64,000 nucleotides of DNA from NCBI RefSeq assembly GCF_003337415.1, contig NZ_QPJT01000001.1:202418-266417 (forward strand). Reading direction: 5' to 3'. A program made the position numbers and the translations under genes. The notes beneath the pieces were generated by a model. The model worked only from the letters and a program-made list of their open reading frames with translations, made no database searches and was not told the DNA's origin. This document shows, one piece after another, positions 28,000 to 36,922 of the stretch; the first letter of the stretch is position 1, and every line of letters begins with the position of its first letter. Source of the DNA: Anaerobacterium chartisolvens. GTDB lineage: Bacteria > Bacillota > Clostridia > Acetivibrionales > DSM-27016.

Positions 28000-29556
28000 T
28001 TAGCCGGAATATAAAATATCTCCTATAAATTTATTTCTATATTCATCAGGAATTTTTCCATCCTTATCCTTTGAGAATCTCGTTTCATGCATAATGTAGA
28101 ATTGCTCTTCCTTCAAAATTAACTTCTCCATCATACGTGAAAAATGTCCTGCATCCTCATAGGAAAAATATTTGGATGGGTTTACAGGATAAAAGTGCAT
28201 GCTATCCCACAAATCATTTTTTATTATAGTTGTTCCATATTTTTCATTGTAGCTCTCCATATTATTCCATAGTCGTGTTCCGGGATATGCAATTACCGGC
28301 GAGTAATGTATGGAATGTATGTCATTAATCCACTTCATAATAAATGCTATATTATTCTTAACTGTTTCCGGACTTTCTCCTATGTAAAACATTAAGTTGA
28401 TGTGCATAATAGAATCACTGTATTTCTTTAAATAAGTTATAAGCTTTTCCGCCTTTTCAAGATAATGTACAGGATTAACAGTTTTGTTCATCAATCTTAA
28501 AATACTATTATTTGCAGATTCAATTCCAACGGCAAATGCCTTACATCCTGACTCATACATAGCATCAATATAGTTTTCCCACTTCAAATCCGTTCTGAAT
28601 TCAGAAACCCATTTTAAAGAACCAAAGTTATTCTTTATTCCTTCGCAAATATTTATTGTGTTGTTATCATCAACCCCAAAGTTTGATGCCAATATCGGAT
28701 ACTGATTATCTTTTCCGTAAATACTCACACAGTGTTTCAGTTCACTGATAAACCTTTTACTTTCTTTTTTTCTAAGTCGTCTGGAATTAATGAAACAGCT
28801 TACACAATATTCGCACCCCCAACTACATCCGCGGCTTTCTTCCACATAAGGAGGATAGGACAAATAATTAGGATATAGATCATATTTTAAAAACGGCATT
28901 TCATTTAAGTCAACCACATTTGGTGTTTTGGGATTTTCTAAATATTCGTCATACACTACAGTTTTTATTGAACAGTCATAATCTAAATTATTAAATTTAA
29001 AAGGTATAATATTATCATTTATACTAACCTTTTCCCTTTCCAACTCTGATCTTCTAAAAACTATGCCATTTATTTCACTGATTGACCGTAGTCCCTTCCT
29101 ATATTCCAATAGCTGTAACAATGTTATTTCTCCCTCATATCTTGAGACGACATCAATAGCATTACAGTCTTTCAGTGCAATACCTCCTATGAGTCCACTA
29201 TGCTGCCCTCCCGTGACTATAAATACATCAGGATACCAATTTTTTATAAATTGAGCAATCTGAAGAGTCGGTAGATAACTTTGACCATAGGAGCAGCTAA
29301 TTCCAACCACCATTGGTTTTCCAAAATTTAATGTCTCTTTAAGTAGTCCTTCTGTCTCTTCACATTTTGTAATATCACATATCTTAACTTTATATCCCTT
29401 CCAGTCTAAATAAGTACCAATAGAAAGTATCCCTGGGTTAAATGTTTTGTACGGAACTCCGGATGTCAGGTGAAGGCTTCCAAACTGTGCCAGCTTGTCC
29501 TTTATATATAATAGTGGCGGATTTATTAATAAAATATCATAATCATAATTTTGCAT
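28000..29556 (-). CDS. Cobalamin-type radical SAM protein, tandem paralogue 3
   Basis: A 518-residue paralogue. The start (NYDYDILLINPPLL), FNPGILSIGTYLDWKGY, the cluster motif GCSWGCEYC (about residue 240) and the HFYPVNPSKYFSYEDAGHF tail all match the set. In the B12-type domain the GGHH of the other two is GGQH. The C-terminal tail ends DILYSG, related to the DEYLYSK of paralogue 1. Its ribosome site is weak (GGTG). It is the first of the three to be transcribed, after the methyltransferase genes. Confidence 0.85.
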   Translation of the reverse strand: MQNYDYDILLINPPLLYIKDKLAQFGSLHLTSGVPYKTFNPGILSIGTYLDWKGYKVKICDITKCEETEGLLKETLNFGKPMVVGISCSYGQSYLPTLQIAQFIKNWYPDVFIVTGGQHSGLIGGIALKDCNAIDVVSRYEGEITLLQLLEYRKGLRSISEINGIVFRRSELEREKVSINDNIIPFKFNNLDYDCSIKTVVYDEYLENPKTPNVVDLNEMPFLKYDLYPNYLSYPPYVEESRGCSWGCEYCVSCFINSRRLRKKESKRFISELKHCVSIYGKDNQYPILASNFGVDDNNTINICEGIKNNFGSLKWVSEFRTDLKWENYIDAMYESGCKAFAVGIESANNSILRLMNKTVNPVHYLEKAEKLITYLKKYSDSIMHINLMFYIGESPETVKNNIAFIMKWINDIHSIHYSPVIAYPGTRLWNNMESYNEKYGTTIIKNDLWDSMHFYPVNPSKYFSYEDAGHFSRMMEKLILKEEQFYIMHETRFSKDKDGKIPDEYRNKFIGDILYSG

Positions 29557-29610
29557 TTTCTACACCAATCTTTCTTTATTATCATTACATTAGCAGTATT
29601 AAAAAGACGA

Positions 29611-30459
29611 TTAGTATTTTATTCCCATGATAAATATCTGATTTCCCCTTGCAGCAAGATCACTATTTGTGAACATTGCCTTCTCAAGATCAAAAATCTT
29701 ATTAAACATTTCCTCATTATCCAGAATATTAATTATATGATTACTGGATCCTCTAAGCTGTGTTTCTTGCATACCTGGATATATAGTAACCGGAAAGCCT
29801 GAAACTGTTATAATTTCAAGGCCGCAATCCTTATATACTTTTTTTATCGAATCAGGTGTGAATAAATTCATACTGGGCATATCCTCGGTAAAGCGCCCCC
29901 TTCCTGAGCTAACGGCCTCATCTACCAATCTGAAGTTATTTACAAATATATTAAAAAATATATTATGATACCAATTCGGAACTAATGATACTACATATCC
30001 ATTCGGTTTAACTACCCTTGCCAATTCCTTTATTACCTCGGTCGGACTATCCACAAAACCCAATACGTTATGAAAATTAAAAGCCAGATTAAAGCTGTTT
30101 GAATCAGCAGCACAGATATCCTTGATATCTCCCTGCATGGTATTCAGACGATCTCCCAAGCCATACTTTCTTATTTTCTCTCTGGCTTGTTCCAGCATAT
30201 CCTCTGACAAGTCATAAATTAACCCTGTAGAGTAAGGAAATTCTTCAAGTATTTTAATACTCCAGCGACCTGTACCGCCACCCGCATCTATAAAGCTAAA
30301 ATTCTCCGGCAATTTTTGCAGAACATTGGTAGAAAAAAATTCCCATAAAAGCTTATCCGACAGCTTCCAATAAACCTGATTATCTACCAGATCATACTCT
30401 TTAGCTTTATCTCTAAAATAGTCAATAACTGTTTTTTTATAATTCATAATACCATCCAT
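29611..30459 (-). CDS. SAM-dependent methyltransferase (class I)
   Basis: A 282-residue class I methyltransferase. Motif I is FIDAGGGTGRWS (about residue 55), the acidic residue that ends strand 2 lies in LIYDLSEDML, and NLAFNFHNVLGFV is the motif IV region. A C-terminal substrate lid with an FNIF-NNFRLVDE segment follows. The ATG at 30459 has no clear ribosome site; the in-frame ATG at 30447 (GGATGG upstream) is as likely. It stands between the second methyltransferase and the radical SAM set, so it probably modifies the same product. Substrate unknown. Confidence 0.8.
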   Translation of the reverse strand: MDGIMNYKKTVIDYFRDKAKEYDLVDNQVYWKLSDKLLWEFFSTNVLQKLPENFSFIDAGGGTGRWSIKILEEFPYSTGLIYDLSEDMLEQAREKIRKYGLGDRLNTMQGDIKDICAADSNSFNLAFNFHNVLGFVDSPTEVIKELARVVKPNGYVVSLVPNWYHNIFFNIFVNNFRLVDEAVSSGRGRFTEDMPSMNLFTPDSIKKVYKDCGLEIITVSGFPVTIYPGMQETQLRGSSNHIINILDNEEMFNKIFDLEKAMFTNSDLAARGNQIFIMGIKY

Positions 30460-30567
30460 AGTATTTATATAGAGATATATCTCAAATAGATATATCTATA
30501 CATCCCTTTCTTTATATTTTTATTTGATATTTCCAATATTTTTTACCGATATATTGAGTATCACTAT

Positions 30568-31440
30568 TTAAATGACTTCTGCCAATATAAAGTTCATAAA
30601 TCCTATTTTTAGTCTCTCATCTGGAGACAATGCCGACTCGGCTTTCTTCAAAACATTTATGTCATCGTATGTAAAATCCATGTGAGGGTATCTTGAATAC
30701 TTATGACCTCCTGCATCAACTATTGGCCTGTATAATTTGTTATGTATACTCCTCATCTCATCGGTTATTTCACCATACATCTCCTCTTTGGCAAAATAAA
30801 CAAAAAATCCGTCAATGAGAACAGGCTTTAATCCTGCTTCAATCATAAGCTCCTTGAGATCATCAACAGTACACTCTTCGTGATAAACATCATAGAAATT
30901 CCCCATTTTTTTTGTCCAGCGTATATATGACTTATAAATTTCTCCACTTGAGTTCGGAATTGCAACCAAGACCCATTTGTTGCTTATTTTTTTGCTTATG
31001 CTTAAAAACTTTAGCTGTTCATTACGCGAAAAATGTTCTATAACACCTGAACTACAAACAAAGTCAAAAACTGAAGAATTATTGCCGAGAAAGTCTTGAT
31101 TAAAAAAATCATTTATTTCATACTCGATTTTTACTCCAACTTCTTTCGAAACTTTTTCAGCGAATATTTTTGCATAATTTGAACTATCCACAGCTTTACA
31201 AATACATCCTTCAAGTGCCATCAATATAAGCATTGTAGCTTCGCCAGCACCAAGCTCCATACACCGCGTAGTATTATTTAATCCTATTATAGGTGCAATC
31301 CTTTCAACAAGTGACTGTAAAGTTGCCCATTTATCAATATAAATATCATAAAATTTGGAATTAGGATTTTTAGCCTTATAGTCATTATAAAGCTGAAGTT
31401 CTACTTTCCAACAATCATCAAAATGCTCCTCTTGCGACAT
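30568..31440 (-). CDS. SAM-dependent methyltransferase (class I), divergent
   Basis: A 290-residue class I methyltransferase, only distantly related to its neighbour. Motif I is CMELGAGEATML (about residue 60), then KAVDSSNYAK and a FDFVCSSGVIEHF motif IV block. The C-terminal third is unlike common families (HMDFTYDDINVL). The ATG follows AGGGGGA at about 11 nt. It is second in the upper transcription unit, 120 nt after the AsnRS-like gene. Substrate unknown; a small molecule or peptide is more likely than RNA given the cluster. Confidence 0.75.
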   Translation of the reverse strand: MSQEEHFDDCWKVELQLYNDYKAKNPNSKFYDIYIDKWATLQSLVERIAPIIGLNNTTRCMELGAGEATMLILMALEGCICKAVDSSNYAKIFAEKVSKEVGVKIEYEINDFFNQDFLGNNSSVFDFVCSSGVIEHFSRNEQLKFLSISKKISNKWVLVAIPNSSGEIYKSYIRWTKKMGNFYDVYHEECTVDDLKELMIEAGLKPVLIDGFFVYFAKEEMYGEITDEMRSIHNKLYRPIVDAGGHKYSRYPHMDFTYDDINVLKKAESALSPDERLKIGFMNFILAEVI

Positions 31441-31560
31441 TCCAACTTAATCCCCCTAACGATTGATAATTAAATAAGTACCGCCATAAGAAATCAAAAC
31501 TTTCCTATATGCACAATATCATAGGTGTACCTTAGCCCCACTCAAATTGTTAATCCGATT

Positions 31561-32622
31561 TTATGGTACTATATTGACACCGTTAAACCTTGGAATTATT
31601 TGACAATCTCTTATATCGTTATGTTTAAATAACCATAATATAAATCTTTCAACTCCAAGGCCAAATCCGGATGTTTTCATTGGATATTTTTCTTTCATAT
31701 TGAAATACCATTCATATTCGGAGCTGTCCACATTATGTAATTTTAAAGCTCGCAAGACTTCATCACTATTCTGATGACGCTCACCAGAGCCTACAACTTC
31801 TCCTATGCCAAAAAGCAAATCTGCATTCAAGGCCTTCCCAGAATTTCTGCTATCTACAGCCTGATAGAAAGGCACAGATAAAGTGTCAAAGTGTGTTAGC
31901 CATACTATGCCGTCAAATTTTGACATAAGTGCCTGTTCACCGTATTTATTTAATAATCTAAAGCCGGCTTCATGCGTTTCTACATATTCTGGATTGTTAT
32001 CTAACAATTTAATGGCTTCATCTAATGTCACCCTGTTAATTTTAGTGCTTAAATTTGCTAATTTCTCTATATGATCCGTATCTCCAGCTACTTTTTTTAA
32101 TTCATCTGCATACTCTTCCAATAATGCACTGCATAAATATTTCAAATATTCCTCAACCAGATTGATTACATTTTCGAGCGTTCCAGGTATTTCAGCTTCG
32201 CTATGATAAAACTGGCACAAATGTCTTTCGTCAGCCGATTCTCCTCTAAAGGAAGGCATAATATAATAACAACCATTCTTAAATAACCGACAACCATATT
32301 CCAACATAAATTGCATAGAATCTGCAAGATATGTATCAACATTACACAAATTTACTTTTACAGGAGATGAATCGCTGCCCAAACCTATAGGACTGGAGAT
32401 TGAACCTGTGGTAATTGGCAAGTGCAACGTTTTAATATTTTTATTTTCATAAAATTTTACGGTATTTACTGTAATTAAATTTTCAACTTCCACCAGCTTT
32501 TGATACCATGGATTATTTATAACATTTTGATAATGATTTTCTATGTTCTTCCAGCTTTTCGGAGGCCTAATTTTTTTAATGGTGTCATCGTAAATTTTTT
32601 CCTTTTGTAAAATAGCACACAT
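31561..32622 (-). CDS. Stand-alone AsnRS/AsnA-like class II synthetase catalytic domain
   Basis: A 353-residue class II aminoacyl-tRNA-synthetase core of the Asp/Asn type without the N-terminal anticodon-binding OB fold. Motif 2 region is PSFRGESADERHLCQFYHSE, and motif 3 is GFGLGVERFILWLF followed by IRDCQIIPR; both keep the ATP-binding arginines. LGSDSSPVKVNL and the YLADSMQF segment fit this branch. Related OB-less proteins in archaea act as asparagine synthetase (family knowledge). It could adenylate Asp or a relative and pass it to an amine. The ATG follows AAGGAG. First gene of the upper unit. Confidence 0.8.
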   Translation of the reverse strand: MCAILQKEKIYDDTIKKIRPPKSWKNIENHYQNVINNPWYQKLVEVENLITVNTVKFYENKNIKTLHLPITTGSISSPIGLGSDSSPVKVNLCNVDTYLADSMQFMLEYGCRLFKNGCYYIMPSFRGESADERHLCQFYHSEAEIPGTLENVINLVEEYLKYLCSALLEEYADELKKVAGDTDHIEKLANLSTKINRVTLDEAIKLLDNNPEYVETHEAGFRLLNKYGEQALMSKFDGIVWLTHFDTLSVPFYQAVDSRNSGKALNADLLFGIGEVVGSGERHQNSDEVLRALKLHNVDSSEYEWYFNMKEKYPMKTSGFGLGVERFILWLFKHNDIRDCQIIPRFNGVNIVP

Positions 32623-32930
32623 TTAAATCACTCCTTAATAATAATATTTTTTATAGCATACTGTGATTAATAATATACATATACTATATTTGTTATAAAT
32701 TTTTAAATAATAGTAAATTTGTGTTAATTTTATATTAAATATTAGCATAAAACGCGACATATGTCAATGTATGTTTCTATGTTTTTTAAGATATGTAATA
32801 TGCGCTATATATTGACATTAATATTTACTTGCTATAAAATATATAAATAAAAGTAAATATATGTAATGCGATTTATGTATAATTCTAAAATTAATTTTAA
32901 TTAAGCTCAAGAGGAAAGGGTTGATTATTA
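32623..32930. promoter_or_regulatory. Divergent promoter region of the island
   Basis: About 308 bp between divergent genes. Minus promoter: TTGACA (32767-32762), 17 nt, TAATAT (32744-32739), for the AsnRS-like operon. Plus promoter: TTGACA (32812-32817), 17 nt, TAAAAT (32835-32840), for the PheS-like gene. A palindrome GACATATGTC (32756-32765) covers the minus -35 and is a candidate operator. A direct repeat ATATGTAATATGCG / ATATGTAATGCG also occurs. No regulator gene lies in the island. Confidence 0.6.
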
Positions 32931-33641
32931 ATGAATAGCTCTTACGGCAAAAAGAATCCTTTAAATACTGTTATTAATATGATGTACGATTTCTTTAAAC
33001 GCTTGGGATTCAATATTGTATTTGGTAAAGAAATCGAAACCTATTATAATAATTTTACGGCATTAAATATAGAAGACAAATCTTTTATTACTTTGGACGA
33101 TGCTACTTTCTATATAGAAGATGATTTATTACTAAGATCCCATCTTTCCCCTATTTGGATCAGACAGATGTCTAAAAAATCATACCCACTGGCGTTTATT
33201 GAAATAGGAAAGGTGTATCGGTGTGACAGCAAGGGAAGTCTGTTCAGACCCATGTTCTACCAAGCAGAAGGTGTTATTTTGGATAAAGGGATTCATTTTT
33301 CCGACTTAAAGGGTATTATGGAGCTATTTGTACAGTACATATTTAACTGTAAAAGGGAAATGACCTTCCAGCCATATTGGCATGCTTTTACATGTCCAAG
33401 TGTTAAGATTGATGTATCTTGCATATGTAATTATGATACAAATTGTCCCTACTGCCGAGGAAACAATTTAGTGAATATTTGCACTGCCGGAATGATTGAC
33501 AGGAATATTTTAAATGAGTGCGGTTACGATTCTGACATATCAGGTATATGTTTTGGATTAGGTCCCTCAAGATTAATTCAATTAGTTGAAAATGTAAGCA
33601 ATATACAAGAATTATATGAAAATAATATAGTCTGCTTCTGA
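32931..33641 (+). CDS. Stand-alone PheS-like class II catalytic domain, divergent pocket
   Basis: A 236-residue protein equal to the PheS catalytic core, without the N-terminal coiled coil. LLRSHLS, MFYQAEGVILD, the HFSDLKGIMELF stretch and motif 3 FGLGPSRL with its Arg are retained. The pocket is changed: FPF is HAF (33381-33389), TEPS is TCPS, and the FA of FAFG is IC (33546-33551), the Cys being at the E. coli Ala294 position that gates Phe specificity. Without a coiled coil it should not charge tRNA like PheRS. It may activate another amino acid, or act with the island PheT. Confidence 0.8.
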   Translation: MNSSYGKKNPLNTVINMMYDFFKRLGFNIVFGKEIETYYNNFTALNIEDKSFITLDDATFYIEDDLLLRSHLSPIWIRQMSKKSYPLAFIEIGKVYRCDSKGSLFRPMFYQAEGVILDKGIHFSDLKGIMELFVQYIFNCKREMTFQPYWHAFTCPSVKIDVSCICNYDTNCPYCRGNNLVNICTAGMIDRNILNECGYDSDISGICFGLGPSRLIQLVENVSNIQELYENNIVCF

Positions 33642-33808
33642 TAAGCTTTAGTTAAAAAAGTACTGATAACATCAACGATTACATTAAGGGCTAAGTACCT
33701 CCCTTTAAACAGCAGTAATAAAAGTAGATTTCAAGGAAATAAATGTGATATTTGCCATTGACTTCTTGCCATAACTATAGTAGTATATTAAAAACAGTTT
33801 AAATTTGC

Positions 33809-33884
33809 GCCCAGATAGCTCAGTCGGTAGAGCAGGGGACTGAAAATCCCCGTGTCGCTGGTTCGATTCCGGCTCTGGGCACCA
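33809..33884 (+). tRNA. tRNA-Phe (GAA), CCA encoded
   Basis: A complete 76-nt cloverleaf: acceptor GCCCAGA/TCTGGGC plus ACCA, D-stem GCTC/GAGC, anticodon loop CTGAAAA (GAA) between GGGGA and TCCCC, T-arm GCTGG TTCGATT CCGGC. It lies 167 nt after the PheS-like gene at the right edge of the AT-rich island. tRNA genes are common integration sites, but no copy of its 3' end was found at the left edge. Confidence 0.97.
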
Positions 33885-34019
33885 CTGAATTGGGAATCCG
33901 TACATTTCGTCAGGATAGATATTTCTTTGTTACTATGGATAATACATATTTAGGCTTATTTACTTTTGCCCTCTGTCGCAATTTGCCATTGTATCTAAAT
34001 CAATGGTTGTAACGCCCCT

Positions 34020-36260
34020 TTAGAACAATACTCCTGACCCATATTTCCTCATTTTTTCACACAGGCCGGAATATCTCAACGTTTCCTTTTCATTTGCTAT
34101 CATTTCACCTAACACCTCTTCACTTCCCACAAGTACAACAAGCTTTTTTGCACGAGTTACGGCAGTATAAAGAAGGTTTCTGGTCATAAGCATTTTAGGC
34201 CCCTGAAACATAGGCATAACCACCACAGGAAATTCAGAGCCCTGACTCTTATGAATGGTTATGGAAAACGCAGGCTCCAGCTCATCTAGTATTCCAAAAT
34301 CATATACGACATTCTTTTCATCCTCAAATAAAACGATAAGCTTTTGCTCCTCATTGCATATTTTATGAATTATTCCGGTATCCCCGTTAAAAACACCCAT
34401 TCCCTCAGCCGGCACATCTCCCTCTTTTTCCCAACGAAGATTATAGTTGTTCTTAATCTGCATTACACGATCACCCTCACGGAATATAAAATCCCTGAAG
34501 ACCTTTTCATTTTTATGCGGCCCTTGGGGATTAAGTGCCTTTTGCAGCTCTATATTAAGTCTGGCTACACCCACAAGGCCCTTCCTCGTAGGCGTGAGAA
34601 CCTGTATATGCCTCATTGGGTCATACCCATAGGTCGAAGGAAGCCGCCTGCTGCAGAGATCTACAATTGTTGCGAGCAAGTCATTGCCATTGCTCCTGTG
34701 CAGAAAAAAGAAGTCCTTATCCTTTTTATTCAGGCAGGGATACTCTCCTTTATTAATCTTATGCGCGTTTACAGTTATCATGCTTTCCTCTGCCTGCCTG
34801 AATATTTCCGTCAGCTTGACAGACATAATCATTTTACTCTCAATTATATCCTTAAGAACATTCCCCGGGCCTACCGACGGGAGCTGATCCACATCTCCCA
34901 CAAGTATAAGCCTTGTACCGGGGCTTACAGCCTTAAGCAGGTTGTTCATAAGGAGTATATCCACCATTGACATTTCATCTATTATTACAACATCCGCAGC
35001 TATCGGATTGGCCTCATCCTTTTGAAAGGACGCGTCGGCATCCGTACCCGAATACCCTATTTCCAAAAGGCGATGAATGGTTTTAGCCTCAAAGCCTGTT
35101 GCATCGGACATCCTTTTGGCCGCTCTTCCGGTAGGCGCGGCAAGAACCACCTCATAGCCTTCACTATTTAAAAGCCTGATTATGGTTTTAATAATGGTTG
35201 TCTTTCCCGTACCCGGCCCCCCTGTAATTATAAGCACCCCGTTCGTTAAGGCCTCCCTTACGGCAGCCTTCTGCATGTCGGCAAGAACCACTCCTTCTTC
35301 TCTCTGCACCTGCCCTATTTTTTGCTCAAAATCCCCAAGCTCTGCTCTAAAGGCTGCCTCCGAGAGTTCAAGAAGCCTCCGGCACACTCCCAGCTCGGCA
35401 TTATAAAAAGCATTTAAATATACTTTATTATAGCCATTTTCACCGTCCTTATCCTCGCCCGATCTCTCGGTCCAGACGGCTCTTTCAAGCACACTCGCTA
35501 TGAGCGCGGCATTAATATCCTCAAGCCTCACCTCAAGAAGCTGTGACGTATATTCATTTAATTCAAATTCCGGCATATATGTATGCCCGTTAAGAGCCGC
35601 TCGGGAAAGAACATATTTTATTCCGCTGCACACCCTGTATCTGGAGACAGGATCAATACCCATGCTTCGGGCTATTCTATCGGCAGTTTTGAAGCCTATT
35701 CCAAAAACCTCATCCGCCAGCTTATAGGGATTTGCTTTTATTTCTTCTATGGTTCTCTCTCCGAACGCCTTATAGATTTTGGCTGAATAGACAGGGCTTA
35801 TGCCGTATTTCTGAAAAAACATCACAACCTCTCTAAGCCCCTTTTGCTCCTCAAAGGCTTGTCCTATTTTTAATGCCTTATCCCTGCTTATGCCCTTTAT
35901 TTCAGTGAGTATTTCGGGAGTATCCCGTATAACCTCCAGAGCAGCTTCACCGTACTTTTCAATGATTTTTTTCGCTGTTTGAGGCCCTACTCCCTTTATA
36001 ACTCCCGACGAAAGATACTTTTCAATGGCATCGATAGTGTCGGGCAGCACCTTCTCATAAGTCTCTACCTTAAGCTGCTCTCCATAATCGGGATGGGTTA
36101 CCCATTTGCCCGTAAGCCTTAAGATTTCACCAACATTTATAAAGGGCATATAGCCTACGGCCGTCACCGTATCCTTTTCGCTTTTAACATCACAGACAGT
36201 ATAACCGTTCGTCTCGTTGGAAAAAATTATTTCCTCTACAGTAGCCTCTATCGTTACCAT
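34020..36260 (-). CDS. recD2: RecD2-family ATP-dependent DNA helicase
   Basis: A 746-residue superfamily 1B helicase that unwinds DNA 5'-3' in repair without RecBC. N-terminal OB and helix-hairpin-helix domain (about 1-200, with IKGVGPQTA and GIGFKTAD). Walker A GGPGTGKTT (about residue 347), DEMSMVD as Walker B and TIHKSQGSEF in motif V/VI complete the core. Length fits RecD2 (about 740-780). The ATG follows GAGGGTG. The right flank of the island thus returns to an ordinary core gene with higher G+C. Confidence 0.93.
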   Translation of the reverse strand: MVTIEATVEEIIFSNETNGYTVCDVKSEKDTVTAVGYMPFINVGEILRLTGKWVTHPDYGEQLKVETYEKVLPDTIDAIEKYLSSGVIKGVGPQTAKKIIEKYGEAALEVIRDTPEILTEIKGISRDKALKIGQAFEEQKGLREVVMFFQKYGISPVYSAKIYKAFGERTIEEIKANPYKLADEVFGIGFKTADRIARSMGIDPVSRYRVCSGIKYVLSRAALNGHTYMPEFELNEYTSQLLEVRLEDINAALIASVLERAVWTERSGEDKDGENGYNKVYLNAFYNAELGVCRRLLELSEAAFRAELGDFEQKIGQVQREEGVVLADMQKAAVREALTNGVLIITGGPGTGKTTIIKTIIRLLNSEGYEVVLAAPTGRAAKRMSDATGFEAKTIHRLLEIGYSGTDADASFQKDEANPIAADVVIIDEMSMVDILLMNNLLKAVSPGTRLILVGDVDQLPSVGPGNVLKDIIESKMIMSVKLTEIFRQAEESMITVNAHKINKGEYPCLNKKDKDFFFLHRSNGNDLLATIVDLCSRRLPSTYGYDPMRHIQVLTPTRKGLVGVARLNIELQKALNPQGPHKNEKVFRDFIFREGDRVMQIKNNYNLRWEKEGDVPAEGMGVFNGDTGIIHKICNEEQKLIVLFEDEKNVVYDFGILDELEPAFSITIHKSQGSEFPVVVMPMFQGPKMLMTRNLLYTAVTRAKKLVVLVGSEEVLGEMIANEKETLRYSGLCEKMRKYGSGVLF

Positions 36261-36379
36261 ATAATTATTTCACCCTCAGTATGAATAGCCGGACTTGTAT
36301 TTCTCTCATACGACCTTTTTTAAGTATATACCAATTCTGTGTCCAATTAAAGGATAATATCATTTATGTACCTTGTAAG

Positions 36380-36778
36380 CTATATGCCTGTTGTTTTTCC
36401 AATTGGTTCCTTTTTTGGGGATGCATCAGCATCAAACTTCTTAAAAATATCCTCTTTTTCGTTCTCACTAAGCACATCAAAAAAGTCATAATCATTTTTT
36501 AAGGTGTCTAGTATGCGGCGCGTATTGTCACTTGAGCCCATATCAATCACTGTAAGCTTCTCATTTGACATTACCCTCCTTAATATGTCGGCCGTAAAAA
36601 TATTTCTTATTATTCCCTCCGCTGTCTGCTCCTGATTCTTCATAATAATAACCATTTTTACTCTGGAGCTTTCACTTCCCAAGCGTTGCCTTATGGGGCT
36701 TATAAGCCCCGATACTAAAGAAATTATCCCATAAATTGCAAGCAGCCCTACAAAGACTTCAAAAGCAATTCTCAACAT
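36380..36778 (-). CDS. Small membrane-anchored protein, possible glycosyltransferase-like fold
   Basis: A 132-residue protein not recognised with confidence. One N-terminal transmembrane helix (about residues 3-27) is followed by a soluble domain. Its MVIIMKNQEQTAEGIIRNIF and VIDMGSSDNT segments resemble the first strand and D-x-SSD-x-T nucleotide-binding loop of family 2 glycosyltransferases, but it is far too short for an enzyme. The ribosome site (GGGAAGTG) is weak. It is 119 nt from recD2 and probably in the same unit. Function unknown. Confidence 0.6.
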   Translation of the reverse strand: MLRIAFEVFVGLLAIYGIISLVSGLISPIRQRLGSESSRVKMVIIMKNQEQTAEGIIRNIFTADILRRVMSNEKLTVIDMGSSDNTRRILDTLKNDYDFFDVLSENEKEDIFKKFDADASPKKEPIGKTTGI

Positions 36779-36922
36779 AAATTATCACTTCCCGCCTATG
36801 AAAGAATAATTTGTACTACTATTTTATGAGCTTGAAGTGATATCCGTGACACTTAAGTTATTTGATTCCATTTTCTAAAGCCTTTAAATAAATAGTCGAA
36901 AAATAGTATTTTATAAAAAAAA

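Noticed and set aside
18904..33884. Integrative element using tRNA-Phe as attachment site
   Set aside because: No integrase gene and no copy of the tRNA 3' end at the left edge were found; kept only as a question.
33705..33905. A 66-codon minus-strand frame across the tRNA-Phe region
   Set aside because: It is the antisense of the tRNA gene (typical PEPESNQRHGDFQS shadow) and has no ribosome site.
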